This document shows positions 9,980-18,536 of a stretch of 64,000 bases of DNA, piece after piece (positions within the stretch are counted from its first letter, which is position 1; each line of letters opens with the position of its first letter). The stretch lies in assembly GCF_026626335.1 (NCBI RefSeq), contig NZ_JAPNTZ010000021.1, positions 1-64,000 of the forward strand. Direction: 5' to 3'. A program made the position numbers and the translations under genes. This DNA is from Paractinoplanes pyxinae (GTDB lineage Bacteria > Actinomycetota > Actinomycetes > Mycobacteriales > Micromonosporaceae). The notes under the pieces were generated by a model, which did not search any database, was not told the DNA's origin, and worked only from the letters and a program-made list of their open reading frames with translations.

Positions 9980-9996
9980 TCGGCCATCATCGACGT

Positions 9997-10705
9997 GTGG
10001 GTGACCTTCTGATCAATCTGCTGGCCAGCGTCATCGCCGGGACGGCGGTCTGGGTGGCGGGGTTCGGGCTGCGCCGGCGCAAGCTGAGCCGGGAACGCGC
10101 CTTCTTCGGACTCAGCGCCGGGGCGAGTTGCCTGCTGGTGGTGTCCCGGCACGCGTCGTCGCCGCGCGAGTTCAGCGTCCACCGCCGCGACGTGGCCGCG
10201 CTGGTGGAATTGGCGACCATCGCCCGCGGGTGCGGCGCCCACGCCGACCGGGTCGGCGAGAACCAGCCGACCGGCGAGATAGGCCGCCTCACCGAGTTCT
10301 GCGTGGGCGGTCCCGGCGGCGCCAGCCCGCGCAGCGCCACCCACGTACGCACCATCCTGCGCGGCGTGACGTACGAGGTGTTCGACGACGAGAAGCGACG
10401 GATGTCCTTCACCGTCGGCGGCCACCAGTACGAGCTGAGTCCGCAAGCCAGCTACGTCCTGCTGGCCCGCTTCTGGGGCCCGGCCGGCGGCCGCCCGGTC
10501 TTCTTCATCGGGCGGCCTGAGCGCCGGCAGCAACCTGGCCGGCGCCCGCTACCTGGCCGCACGCCACGCCGAGCTGGCCCGCACCTACGGCGCCGACCGC
10601 CCCTTCGCCCTGGTCCTGCGCATCGTCGAGCCCCACGCCTACGGCACCGACTTCACCGAACTGGCCGCCGACGTCACCGGCGACGCCTTCGAGCCGTCGA
10701 CCTAG
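9997..10705 (+). pseudogene. Conserved actinobacterial hypothetical protein, frameshifted
   Basis: From GTG 9997 the frame encodes a membrane-anchored start (LINLLASVIAGTAVWVAGF) and a globular domain (VHRRDVAALVELATIARGCG and FCVGGP motifs) to VFFIG near 10510. The sequence then continues in the +1 frame from 10514 with GLSAGSNLAGARYLAARHAE to TAG at 10703-10705. Removing one G from GGG at 10510-10512 restores a single 235-residue protein. I recognise the pattern as a widespread uncharacterised actinomycete family but cannot name a function. It is either a recent inactivating mutation or a homopolymer sequencing error. Confidence 0.7.
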
Positions 10706-10795
10706 CCTCCGCGTTCCCCTGCCGCGCCGTGCACGTTGGCGCGGCCGCTTCGCACTCCTTGGGTGAGGCCGCCCGCTGGTGAAAGGAGCTGAACA

Positions 10796-10947
10796 GTGAA
10801 CAGCGAAATCAACCGTGGCCGCGAAGTCAAGAAGGTCGTCAACGTCATCGGGGCCGCGCTGCCAGCACCTATCTGATCTCCGGTTCGCTCGCGGTGACCG
10901 CGCGGGTGGCCGTCGTGATGATCGTTGTGCTGGTTCGCCGCCGGTAA
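10796..10947 (+). pseudogene. Small single-span membrane protein, frameshifted
   Basis: A strong Shine-Dalgarno (AGGAG at 10784-10788) precedes GTG 10796, but the frame stops after 26 codons at 10874. Adding one G in CTGCC near 10859-10862 joins MNSEINRGREVKKVVNVIGA to a membrane segment in the neighbouring frame (ASTYLISGSLAVTARVAVVM, then IVVLVRRR) ending at TAA 10945-10947, giving about 50 residues. The good ribosome site and coherent two-part sequence argue for a real gene that is broken or misread. Function unknown. Confidence 0.5.
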
Positions 10948-11227
10948 GCCGGCCACGTTCGACGACTACTACCTGGACGACTTCACGTCGTTGACCTGGT
11001 TCGCGATCCGGATCGGGGCGTCGTCCACGGCCGACGCCGAGGACGTGGTGCAGGATGCTATGCGCACGGCTCTGTGCCACTGGACGGAGATCGAGGCGCC
11101 GTACGCCTACACCCGAGCGGCCGTTCGCCGCGAGATCATCCGAACCAAGACCCGGACGGCCCGGCGACGGGACGCCGAGGTGCGAGCCTCGGCCCAGGAT
11201 CAACCGCGGCCGCTATGGCCTCGCTAG
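10925..11227 (+). pseudogene. Truncated sigma-70 (ECF) factor: region 2 only
   Basis: About 100 residues resemble an ECF sigma region 2 (FDDYYLDDFTSLTWFAIRIG, then DAEDVVQDAMRTALCHW) but the frame ends at TAG 11225-11227 before any region 4. There is no recognisable promoter-binding helix-turn-helix. The last codons run straight into the convergent SGNH lipoprotein gene, and the two stop codons share the palindrome CTAG. This looks like a sigma factor whose 3' half was lost, in the same damaged stretch as the two frameshifted genes upstream. The start is uncertain (TTG 10925 overlaps the preceding frame). Confidence 0.6.
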
Positions 11228-12072
11228 CCGAAGGCTGTGTAGGTGGCGTCGGAGAGTTGGGCCTGGCCCTTCTGGTTGGGGTGGAAGTAGTCGACCTGGT
11301 TGACGAGGTCGAGGTTGAAGCTGGTCTCGTGCGAGTCGTTGTCCCAGCGGCACCGGCTTCCGTATTTGTCGCAGGCCTGGCGTAGCTCGTCGTTGTAGTC
11401 GTTGATCCTGGCCTGCACCTGGCGGCGCCGGGCGTCGTCGGGGTCGGTGGTGGAGCGGGGGGCGGCCAGCATCGAGCGGCACGTGTTGAAGCGTTGCCAG
11501 GCTCGGACGGCTCGGTCGTCCTTGCGGCCCAGCTGCCACAGGCGGTAGAGGTCGGGGATGCCGGCGACCAGCACGTCCGCCTTGGGCAGGCCCTTCTTGA
11601 GGCGGGTCAACGCCCGGTCGACGTCGCGGCGGAAGGTGGCCACCGGGGTCATGCCGGCGGGGCTGGGGGCGCAGGCGTCGTTGGCTCCGATGAGGATCGT
11701 GACGTACTGGGCCTTCATGTCGACAGCCTGGACGACCTGGCTGGGCAGCGAGCGGGCCTCGGCCCCGGGCTCGGCGAAGTTGCGGGCCTTGCCTTTGATC
11801 TTCGGGTTCTTGGCCAGGATGCGGCGGTAGTGGCTGTCGACGGCCTCGGCCGTGCCGGTCGACCACGAGTTGCGTCCGCAGGCCAGGAACGAGCCGCAGC
11901 TGCCGAAGCCGGCGGTGATGGAGTCGCCGAGCGCGGCCATCGAGGACGGATAGCCCTTCGCCGGCGTGGAGCCACCCCCGCCGCCGGTGCCGCCGGCCCC
12001 GGCGCCGGCCTCGCAGGCCAGCGCGAAGGCGGCCAGGGAACCGAGGACGGCGAGGTGCCAGCGGCGGGCCAT
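11224..12072 (-). CDS. SGNH/GDSL-family lipoprotein hydrolase
   Basis: A 282-residue lipoprotein: signal peptide with lipobox LAAFALAC, a Gly-rich linker (GAGAGGTGGGGG), then an SGNH hydrolase fold. Block I is AALGDSITAGFG (nucleophile Ser), block III is IGANDAC, and the C-terminal Asp-His pair is in VDYFHPNQKG. Start chosen at ATG 12072, which has GGAGG seven bases upstream and begins the signal peptide. The family contains esterases, lipases and carbohydrate deacetylases; the substrate here is unknown. Extra cysteines (CGSFLACG, NTCRS) suggest disulfides outside the membrane. Confidence 0.87.
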   Translation of the reverse strand: MARRWHLAVLGSLAAFALACEAGAGAGGTGGGGGSTPAKGYPSSMAALGDSITAGFGSCGSFLACGRNSWSTGTAEAVDSHYRRILAKNPKIKGKARNFAEPGAEARSLPSQVVQAVDMKAQYVTILIGANDACAPSPAGMTPVATFRRDVDRALTRLKKGLPKADVLVAGIPDLYRLWQLGRKDDRAVRAWQRFNTCRSMLAAPRSTTDPDDARRRQVQARINDYNDELRQACDKYGSRCRWDNDSHETSFNLDLVNQVDYFHPNQKGQAQLSDATYTAFG

Positions 12073-12133
12073 CGTGCCTCCAGAGTGACGGAATGCAACC
12101 ACTCAGGCACGATATGTCATGGCGGCCCGCGGG

Positions 12134-12448
12134 TCAGTCTCCCGTGCTGAAGAGTTCCGAACGCGGCACGTTCAGGGTGACGGTGGCCGGGGCGCCCTCG
12201 ACGGATCCGGCGATCTGGTCGCCCGTGGCGTAGACGCCGCCCGAGAACAGTCCGGCGCTGTCGATCCGCAGGTAGCCGGCGGCCATGAGGCGCTCGGCCA
12301 CGCCGTCGGCCACTTCCGGTCGTACGCCGGTGTCCGGCATCTGCACGTCGGCCACCTTTCCTACTTCCTCACCGGCCGAGTCGGCCACGGACATGCCAAC
12401 GTTGACCCGGGCGATCGGCAACGGCTGGGTCGGGGTATCGGGATGCAT
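12134..12448 (-). CDS. PRC-barrel-like small protein
   Basis: A protein of up to 104 residues with the beta-barrel start typical of PRC-like proteins (VGMSVADSAGEEVGKVADVQ) and a C-terminal half containing VTLNVPRSELF. PRC barrels are small protein- or RNA-binding or stress-associated modules. The ATG at 12448 lies inside the end of the upstream ctaG-like gene (80-base overlap); an internal ATG at 12394 would shorten the overlap. Function unknown. A related small protein is encoded at 27878-28228. Confidence 0.55.
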   Translation of the reverse strand: MHPDTPTQPLPIARVNVGMSVADSAGEEVGKVADVQMPDTGVRPEVADGVAERLMAAGYLRIDSAGLFSGGVYATGDQIAGSVEGAPATVTLNVPRSELFSTGD

Positions 12449-13136
12449 GGCGCCCGGGTTCCCCGCCCGCGACGGCGGAAACGCGCCGGAAGAACAGCAC
12501 GATCACGACCAGGTGCAGCAGATCGCCGCCGTAGTACATGATCTGGGCGTCGCCGGGGTTCGCGCCGGGCGGCGGATGTCCGTACAGGTATTTCGCGAGG
12601 ATGCCGTGGGCGGCCACGAAGGCCAGGAACACCAGACCGCGGGTGAGCGGGCCCGGGCGGTGCGGCGCCGGGTCGCGGCCGATGATCGCGGCCGTGAGCA
12701 GGTAGCCGGCGAGCAGCATGTGCACTTGAACGAGTGTGTGCAGCCACGGCCGCGCCATGGCCTGCGCGTACAGGTCGGTTGTGTACAGCAGCCAGAGTCC
12801 GCCCGCGTCGAGCACGGCCGCGGTCAGCGGATGGGTCATAAATGGCGTACGCAGAACGTGCGCGACCCGTCGGGCCGGGCCCACCGGCAGCGCGCGCAGG
12901 AGCAACGTCACCGGCCGGGCCAGCACGAGCAGGATCGGCGCGGCCATCCCGAGCAGCAGATGGGCCGACAGGTGAGCCCGGAAGTCGTGGTGATGGCCGA
13001 GCCCGGCCGCGGCGGCCACGGCCACTCCCGCGTACCAGGCGAGCGACCGGCTCGGGGGCCAGTCGACCCCGCGCCGGCGCAGGCGTTCCACCCCCATCGC
13101 GTACGCGCCGGCCGCCGCCATCAGCGCCCAGATCAA
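12369..13136 (-). CDS. CtaG-type cytochrome c oxidase assembly membrane protein
   Basis: A 255-residue protein with about seven membrane helices and the caa3-CtaG pattern of paired histidines: HHHDFRAHLSAHLLLGMAAP, MTHPLTAAVLDAGG, VQVHMLLAGYLLTAAIIG, and AAHGILAKYLYG. The family helps assemble the copper centre of cytochrome oxidase. The TTG at 13136 overlaps the DUF2243 stop (TTGA); an in-frame ATG lies five codons on. The DUF2243-CtaG pairing is common in actinobacteria and supports both calls. Confidence 0.82.
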   Translation of the reverse strand: MIWALMAAAGAYAMGVERLRRRGVDWPPSRSLAWYAGVAVAAAAGLGHHHDFRAHLSAHLLLGMAAPILLVLARPVTLLLRALPVGPARRVAHVLRTPFMTHPLTAAVLDAGGLWLLYTTDLYAQAMARPWLHTLVQVHMLLAGYLLTAAIIGRDPAPHRPGPLTRGLVFLAFVAAHGILAKYLYGHPPPGANPGDAQIMYYGGDLLHLVVIVLFFRRVSAVAGGEPGRHASRYPDPAVADRPGQRWHVRGRLGR

Positions 13137-13564
13137 GCGACCACCGCGCGGCGGAAACGGGCGAGCAGAACCGTGCCGGCCACGATCAGCAGCACCGCGA
13201 CGATGTTCCAGCTCCAGTCGTACGCGGTCAGGTCCACCCCGTACCGGATCTGATGCAGCCGCATCAGCTTGTGCTGCACGGTCCCGTCGTACAGCTGGAA
13301 CGCCCCGGCCGCGACGAGCAGCGCGCCCCACCACGGCCGGGCCTGGAAAGTGCCCTGGCGTCGCAGCGACGCCAGCAGGAAGAGGGCCGCCACGGCCGCG
13401 AAGAAGCTGGCCGCGTGCAGGATGCCGTCGGAGACCAGCCCCACGGCGGGCGTCGATTTGTCGTAGAAGTGGTGCCAGTGCAGCAGTTGGTGGAACACGA
13501 CCTCATCGAGGGTGGTGGCGAGACCCAGCCCGAGCAGCGCCCCGGAGAGAACGTTGTTTTTCAC
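13133..13564 (-). CDS. DUF2243 membrane protein
   Basis: A 143-residue protein with four membrane helices and the family motif LDEVVFHQLLHWHHFYD, whose histidines may bind metal or haem; YDGTVQHKLMRLHQIRYG is the second conserved block. GTG 13564 is chosen because upstream residues are Arg/Pro/Cys-rich and unlike the family. It is co-transcribed with the CtaG-like gene (four-base overlap). A role in respiratory copper or haem handling is inferred from this pairing only. Confidence 0.8.
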   Translation of the reverse strand: MKNNVLSGALLGLGLATTLDEVVFHQLLHWHHFYDKSTPAVGLVSDGILHAASFFAAVAALFLLASLRRQGTFQARPWWGALLVAAGAFQLYDGTVQHKLMRLHQIRYGVDLTAYDWSWNIVAVLLIVAGTVLLARFRRAVVA

Positions 13565-13635
13565 GGCGGGGCGGGTTCCCCGGCAGATCGATGACAAACA
13601 GCACGAGTGTTCTTGCCGACAAGGGGTACGCGGGC

Positions 13636-13681
13636 GGTGCGGCGCCGTCCCCAACTCCCGGCCCGGGGGCGGCACCGCACC
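13636..13681. terminator. Hairpin downstream of the glucanase gene
   Basis: GGTGCGGCGCCG (13636-13647) pairs with CGGCACCGCACC (13670-13681) with one G-U pair, ten bases beyond the stop of the minus-strand GH87 gene. It is a likely terminator without a U-tract, typical of high-GC actinobacteria. Confidence 0.55.
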
Positions 13682-13690
13682 TTTCCGGCG

Positions 13691-16600
13691 TCAGCCGCCG
13701 TTGATGACGAACTGCGAGCCCGGCTGGATGACGATGTTGCCGTCGGCCGAGTTGGTGATGGTCACGTTGGTGAGGTTGGCGTTGCCGCGGGCGCCGCTCA
13801 TGGCGAGAATGCCGGCGCCGTTGTTGGACTTGTCGATCCGTACGTTGGAAATCGCGACATTCGGCATGTTGCCGCCGCCGGTCTTGAACTGAAGTCCGTC
13901 GTACGTGGAATCGAGGATCTCGGTGTCCCGGATCGTCACACCGGTGATGTCCTTGCCCGACGGGAACAACGTGATCGCGCCGAACTCCTGGTCCTCGTTC
14001 CAGAACACGCCGCCGGCCCGGTAGAGGCCGTTGTTGGCGAGCAGCGTCGTCCCGCCGAACGGCAGCGGGTCGTGGTCGGTGGCCAGCATGATGCCCGGGT
14101 AGTTCATGGTGTCGTAGATCAGGTTGTTCTCGGCCGAGTTGTTGGAACCGCCGTAGATGGCGATGCCGTTCGCCCGCCACGGCAACTGCACCGTGTTGTT
14201 GACGAAGTGGTTGTTCGACGCGGCGTCGGCCGACGTGTCCTTCACGCGCGGGTTGGCCCATACGGCCAGTGAGTCGTCACCGGTCGTACGGAAGGAGGAA
14301 TTGAAGACCCGGGAATTGCGCGTGCCGTTGCTGAAATTGATGCCGTCGGCGTACGTGTCCCGGATGCGCATGCCGCTGAACTCGAGCCCGTCGCCCGGGT
14401 TCCAGTAGGCCGGGGTGTCCGAGTAGTCGCGGCCGACCCAGGCGCCGACGTTGACGTGCTCGATCCACACGTTGCTGATCTTCGTGTTCTTGCCGAGCCG
14501 GCCGTTGATGCCGTGCCCGCGGTTGGCCCGGTTCGTCGTCATGCCGAAGATGGCCAGGTCGGAGATCTGCGTGTTGTCGTCGATGTCGAAGCCGACGTTG
14601 CCCTCGTGCGGGTGGTTGATGTTGCCCACGACGTTCTGCGGCTCGGTGTTCGTGTAGAGCTGGGTGTGCCACATGCCGGCGCCGCGGATCACCACGTTCC
14701 GGATGCCCTTCTGGTTCCACTGCCCGCGGGTCGGATCGGGCGAGAGGATCTTCTGCTCCTGCCGCCACTGGCCGGCCGGGATCCAGACGCAGGGGATCAC
14801 GCCGTTCTCGTCGTCGGTCACCGCGCGCTGGATGGCGGCGGTGTCGTCGATGCCGTCGTTCGGCACCGCGCCGTACGTGGTGATCGAGACGCAACCGGCG
14901 GGCTGGCTGAGCGCCGGCGCCACCTGCTCCAGGTCGACCAGGTCGATGTAGTAGAACGCCGCCGAGTCGCCCGAGTCCCGCTGCAACTTGAAGCGGGTGC
15001 CGGCCGGGTACGACGTGGACAGCAGCGCGTGCGACTCGTCGAACAGCCGGCGCGCGTCGCCCGACGGGGTGTTCGAGAGCGATTCGGTGTCGTCGGTCGT
15101 CCCGTACAGCCAGCTGTTGCGCGACGAGAGCGTCAGCTTCTGCACGAACTGGTCGTTCGCGTACAGGCTGATCGTCGCGTTCTGCCCGCCGCCGCCCGGT
15201 GCGTCCGGGATCGAGTTGCGCACGACGATCGAGTTGGCCTGGTTGACCGAGGTGAACTCGACGAACTGGCCGGTGCTGGTCAGGCGGACCGACTTGCGGC
15301 CGGACGACTCGGTGCCGAAGTTGGTGTGCCCGAACGTCCGCAGGGCGTCCGCCTCGACCAGGGTGCCGCTGTAGCGGGCGGCTTCGGCCTCGTACGAGGT
15401 GTAGGGCGTCGCCGCGCCTCGGCCGACCACGATTGACTGCGTACGCGAGTTGTTGTTCTCGTTGGTTTCGGCCACCACATTGGTCGCGTCAGCCGTCGCG
15501 GTGACGGTCGCCCCGCCGCTCGTCGCCGTCCACGTGCCGACGTTGACGGTGACCGTCGCGCCGGCCGCGATGCTTCCGGTGTTGGCGTTGAGCGTGCTGC
15601 TGCCCGCGACGACCCGCGTCACGCTGGCCGCGGCGGCGCTGGTGCCCCGGTTGTTGACCTGCACCGCGAAGGTGACCGCCGAGCCCGCGGCCGGGTTGGC
15701 CGGGTTCGGGGTGACGCTCAGGATTTGCAGGTCGGGGCCGGGCGCCTGGGCGACGACGAGCGAGGCCGGCGCGGTGTAGGCGTTGTTGCTGTTGTCGGTC
15801 TCGGCGACGGTGTTGGCCGGGTCGACCACGGCCGAGACCTGGTAGCTGCCCTGGCCTCGCCGTCCGGCGCTGACGCTCACCGTGGCCGAGGCCCCGGCGG
15901 CCAGGGCGCCGACGTTCGCGCTGCCGATGACGTTGCCGTTCAGGCGCACGTCGACAGTGGTCGCGGCCGAGGCGACCGTCCCCGAGTTGCGTACGGTGGC
16001 CGAGACGTTGATCGTCGACGACTCGTCCGGGTTGGTGGGCGTCCAGCTGAGGCCCGTGACGACCAGATCGGCGGCCGGCGCCCACGAACCGAGCACCTGC
16101 AGCTCGGCGACCTGACCGCCGGGGGCGCCCGTGTTGCTGAAGAACTGCAGCTGCAGATCCGACACGCGCCCGGTGACCGGAATGGTCACGGTGTTGCCCG
16201 ACCCGAAGGCGTAGTCGGCGCGGGCCTTGAGCGAGGTGAAGCCGCTGGCGCCGGTGACCCGGCCGAGCACCTGGATGCTCTGGGTGCGTGCGCCCCACGC
16301 GGGATCGGGGTTCAGCTTGACCACCACGCCGGTGACGTTGGCGTCGGAGCCGAGCTTGGCCGTCAGCGTGGCCGGGAAACCGTTCGATTCCCAGTACGTG
16401 GCCAGGTTGTTGTCGTTGGCATTCGGAGCGACGAAATTGTGGACGTTGCCGGACGCTTCCATCGGCTTGCCGGCCGCCAAGTTGGTGCCCGTCGGGGGAT
16501 CGGGATCGGGATTCCCGCCGGTGACGCCGTAGACCTCGAGCTCGGAGAGCTGCGCCGCGGGCCAGCCGGTGTTGGCGGTGACGTTGACGCGGACATAGCG

Positions 16601-17026
16601 GACGGTGGCCGCGGTGAAGTCGATGGTGACGGTGTTGCCGCTGCCCGGGTTGAAGGTGCGCCCGGCGCTGGCCGAAAGCGTGCTCCAGCTCGAGTTGTTG
16701 GTGCTGCCCTGCACGCTCAAGGTCTGCGTGCGGGTGGCCCACTCGGCCGGCGGCGGCAGCTTGAGCTTGACCTGGTCGATCGCCACGCTGCTGCCCAGGT
16801 CGACCTGCACCCACTGCGGGAAGGCGTTGTTCGGGCTCTCCCAGTAGGAGGAGGCGTTGCCGTCGGTGACGTTCGCGGGGCCGTACGGGCCGTTGACGCC
16901 GCTGGCGGTAGCGGTCTTGCCTTGCGCGAGGTTGGGTCCACCGGCCGCGTTCGCGGGGGTGGCCGAGATCCCGGCGGTGACCAGAGCGGTCGCCAGGATG
17001 CCGGTAAGGAGTCTTCGTCCTCTCAT
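13691..17026 (-). CDS. Secreted modular GH87 alpha-1,3-glucanase (mutanase/mycodextranase)
   Basis: A 1111-residue secreted enzyme predicted to hydrolyse alpha-1,3-glucan (fungal cell wall, dental mutan). Order: signal peptide (1-28, cut near ANA-A); two discoidin/F5-8C carbohydrate-binding domains (about 30-170 and 185-315); two CARDB-type Ig repeats (about 315-425 and 430-535); a CBM6/35-like domain (about 540-700, starting YTSYEAEAARYSG); and a right-handed beta-helix catalytic domain (about 710-1111, starting ITTYGAVPNDGIDDTAAI). Asp894, Asp917 and Asp918 (ADGINFSNG and TTGDDS) have the same 23/1 spacing as the three catalytic aspartates I recall for Bacillus circulans Agl-KA. ATG 17026 has an AGAGGGA ribosome site and starts the signal peptide. 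Confidence 0.85.
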   Translation of the reverse strand: MRGRRLLTGILATALVTAGISATPANAAGGPNLAQGKTATASGVNGPYGPANVTDGNASSYWESPNNAFPQWVQVDLGSSVAIDQVKLKLPPPAEWATRTQTLSVQGSTNNSSWSTLSASAGRTFNPGSGNTVTIDFTAATVRYVRVNVTANTGWPAAQLSELEVYGVTGGNPDPDPPTGTNLAAGKPMEASGNVHNFVAPNANDNNLATYWESNGFPATLTAKLGSDANVTGVVVKLNPDPAWGARTQSIQVLGRVTGASGFTSLKARADYAFGSGNTVTIPVTGRVSDLQLQFFSNTGAPGGQVAELQVLGSWAPAADLVVTGLSWTPTNPDESSTINVSATVRNSGTVASAATTVDVRLNGNVIGSANVGALAAGASATVSVSAGRRGQGSYQVSAVVDPANTVAETDNSNNAYTAPASLVVAQAPGPDLQILSVTPNPANPAAGSAVTFAVQVNNRGTSAAAASVTRVVAGSSTLNANTGSIAAGATVTVNVGTWTATSGGATVTATADATNVVAETNENNNSRTQSIVVGRGAATPYTSYEAEAARYSGTLVEADALRTFGHTNFGTESSGRKSVRLTSTGQFVEFTSVNQANSIVVRNSIPDAPGGGGQNATISLYANDQFVQKLTLSSRNSWLYGTTDDTESLSNTPSGDARRLFDESHALLSTSYPAGTRFKLQRDSGDSAAFYYIDLVDLEQVAPALSQPAGCVSITTYGAVPNDGIDDTAAIQRAVTDDENGVIPCVWIPAGQWRQEQKILSPDPTRGQWNQKGIRNVVIRGAGMWHTQLYTNTEPQNVVGNINHPHEGNVGFDIDDNTQISDLAIFGMTTNRANRGHGINGRLGKNTKISNVWIEHVNVGAWVGRDYSDTPAYWNPGDGLEFSGMRIRDTYADGINFSNGTRNSRVFNSSFRTTGDDSLAVWANPRVKDTSADAASNNHFVNNTVQLPWRANGIAIYGGSNNSAENNLIYDTMNYPGIMLATDHDPLPFGGTTLLANNGLYRAGGVFWNEDQEFGAITLFPSGKDITGVTIRDTEILDSTYDGLQFKTGGGNMPNVAISNVRIDKSNNGAGILAMSGARGNANLTNVTITNSADGNIVIQPGSQFVINGG

Positions 17027-17186
17027 GGATCCCTCTTCTGTGCGCACGTGGCCGCCGGGCGGGGAACCCGGCGACCACCAGGGGGACGGGGATGTCTGCC
17101 ACGATTTTTCGCTGTGCTGCTGAGTTTTTTCGTAGACAGGCATTCAAGGTTTCAGATACATCACTAGTTCGTCAACGGGTGATGTC

Positions 17187-18536
17187 GTGCTCACGGCAAA
17201 ACGTTCATTGCCGGCCGCCACCGGGCAAGACCCCGGCATGGGATGGCCGGTGGTGGCGCTGTGTCTCGTCCAGTTCGTCGACGTCCTCGGGGTCACCGTG
17301 GTCGTGACGACGCTGCCGGCCATGCTGAGCGACGTCGGCGCCTCGCCCGAGGACGGCACGATCGTCGCGGTCGGCTACGCCATGTTCTTCGGCGGCCTGC
17401 TCATGTTCGGGGCGCGGCTGGGCGACCGCTTCGGCCATCGGCGGTGCATCCTCGGCAGCCTGGTCGCCTTCGCGGCGGGTTCGCTGCTCACGGCCACTGC
17501 CACGTCGGTCTTCGTGCTGTCGGCCGGGCGGTGCGTGCAGGGTGCGGCGGCGGCGATCGCGGTGCCCTCGGCGCTGCGGCTGCTGACGGCGGTGGCCACC
17601 GACGAGCGGCAGCGGGCGCGGGCGGTGGCGGCGTGGAGCGCGGCCGGGGCGGCGGCGGGCGCGTCCGGGTTCGTGGTGGGCGGGCTGGTCTCGGCTGTGG
17701 GCAGCTGGCGGCTGGTCTTCTGGGGGCTGCTGGGAGTATCGGCGGTGCTGGCGGCGGCCGTGATCCGGTTCGTGCCGGCGCGGGCCACCGAGACCGGCGG
17801 CGGGGCGCTCAACCTGGCCGGCTCGGTGCTGCTGACCGGGGCGGTGATGCTGGCGATCCTGTTCGGCGAGGCCCCCTGGCTGCTTCTCGGGTCGGCCCTG
17901 CTGGCCGGGCTGTTCGTGCTGGTCGACCGGCGGTCGTCGGCGCCGCTGGTCTTCTCGGGTGTGCTGCGGCTGCCGCAGGTGCGGCGGGGCGCCGGCGGAG
18001 CCTTCTTCAATACGGCCACGACCGGGGTGGTCACCCTGGTCACGCTTCATCTGCAGGGCGCATTGGGGCGTACGCCGCTGGAGGCGGCCGCCACTCTTCT
18101 GCCGCTCAGCCTGGCGGTGATCCCGGGCTCGGCCGTGGCGGCCCGGCTGATCGTGCGGCGGCCGGCCGAGCGGGTGGCCGCGGCCGGGCTGCTCGCGATC
18201 GGCGCCGGACTGGCCGTGCCGCTGATCGCACCCGCCTCGGTGGTGCTCATCGGGGCCGGGGTAGCCGCGGCCGGGTTCGGGCTGGGACTGGCCTCGGTGG
18301 CCACCACGTCCCTGGCCACCGACGTCCCGGAGGAGAGGCGGGCGACCTCGGCCGGTCTGGCCAACACGAGCGCTCAGCTGGGGACGGCGCTCGGCACGGC
18401 GGTGCTGCTACTGGTCGCGGCCTCGACGACCGGCATCCCCGGAGCCACCGACCGGACGCCGTGGGTGGCCTGGGCGGCCGCCGCGGTCGCGGCCGTGGCG
18501 GCCTCGGTGGTTCTGGCGTCCGTCAGGGAAAGGTGA
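17187..18536 (+). CDS. MFS transporter (DHA2/EmrB-like drug exporter)
   Basis: A 449-residue integral membrane protein with about 12-14 helices. Major-facilitator signature motifs are visible: motif A GARLGDRFGHRRCILGS after helix 2, and a helix 5 region GASGFVVGGLVSAVGSWRLVF as in drug:H+ antiporters. No regulator is adjacent apart from the convergent histidine kinase, with which it shares 14 bases at the 3' ends. Substrate unknown. GTG 17187 is used; ATG 17238 is an alternative that would remove 17 hydrophilic residues. Confidence 0.85.
   Translation: MLTAKRSLPAATGQDPGMGWPVVALCLVQFVDVLGVTVVVTTLPAMLSDVGASPEDGTIVAVGYAMFFGGLLMFGARLGDRFGHRRCILGSLVAFAAGSLLTATATSVFVLSAGRCVQGAAAAIAVPSALRLLTAVATDERQRARAVAAWSAAGAAAGASGFVVGGLVSAVGSWRLVFWGLLGVSAVLAAAVIRFVPARATETGGGALNLAGSVLLTGAVMLAILFGEAPWLLLGSALLAGLFVLVDRRSSAPLVFSGVLRLPQVRRGAGGAFFNTATTGVVTLVTLHLQGALGRTPLEAAATLLPLSLAVIPGSAVAARLIVRRPAERVAAAGLLAIGAGLAVPLIAPASVVLIGAGVAAAGFGLGLASVATTSLATDVPEERRATSAGLANTSAQLGTALGTAVLLLVAASTTGIPGATDRTPWVAWAAAAVAAVAASVVLASVRER

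Noticed and set aside
12369..13334. Extended N-terminus for the CtaG-like protein (start at 13334)
   Set aside because: The extra residues are Arg-rich and lie within the DUF2243 gene in another frame; the membrane protein sequence begins at TTG 13136.
14456..15436. Long plus-strand frames opposite the glucanase gene
   Set aside because: They are antisense frames produced by the high third-position GC of the real minus-strand gene, as with many other long frames in this window.
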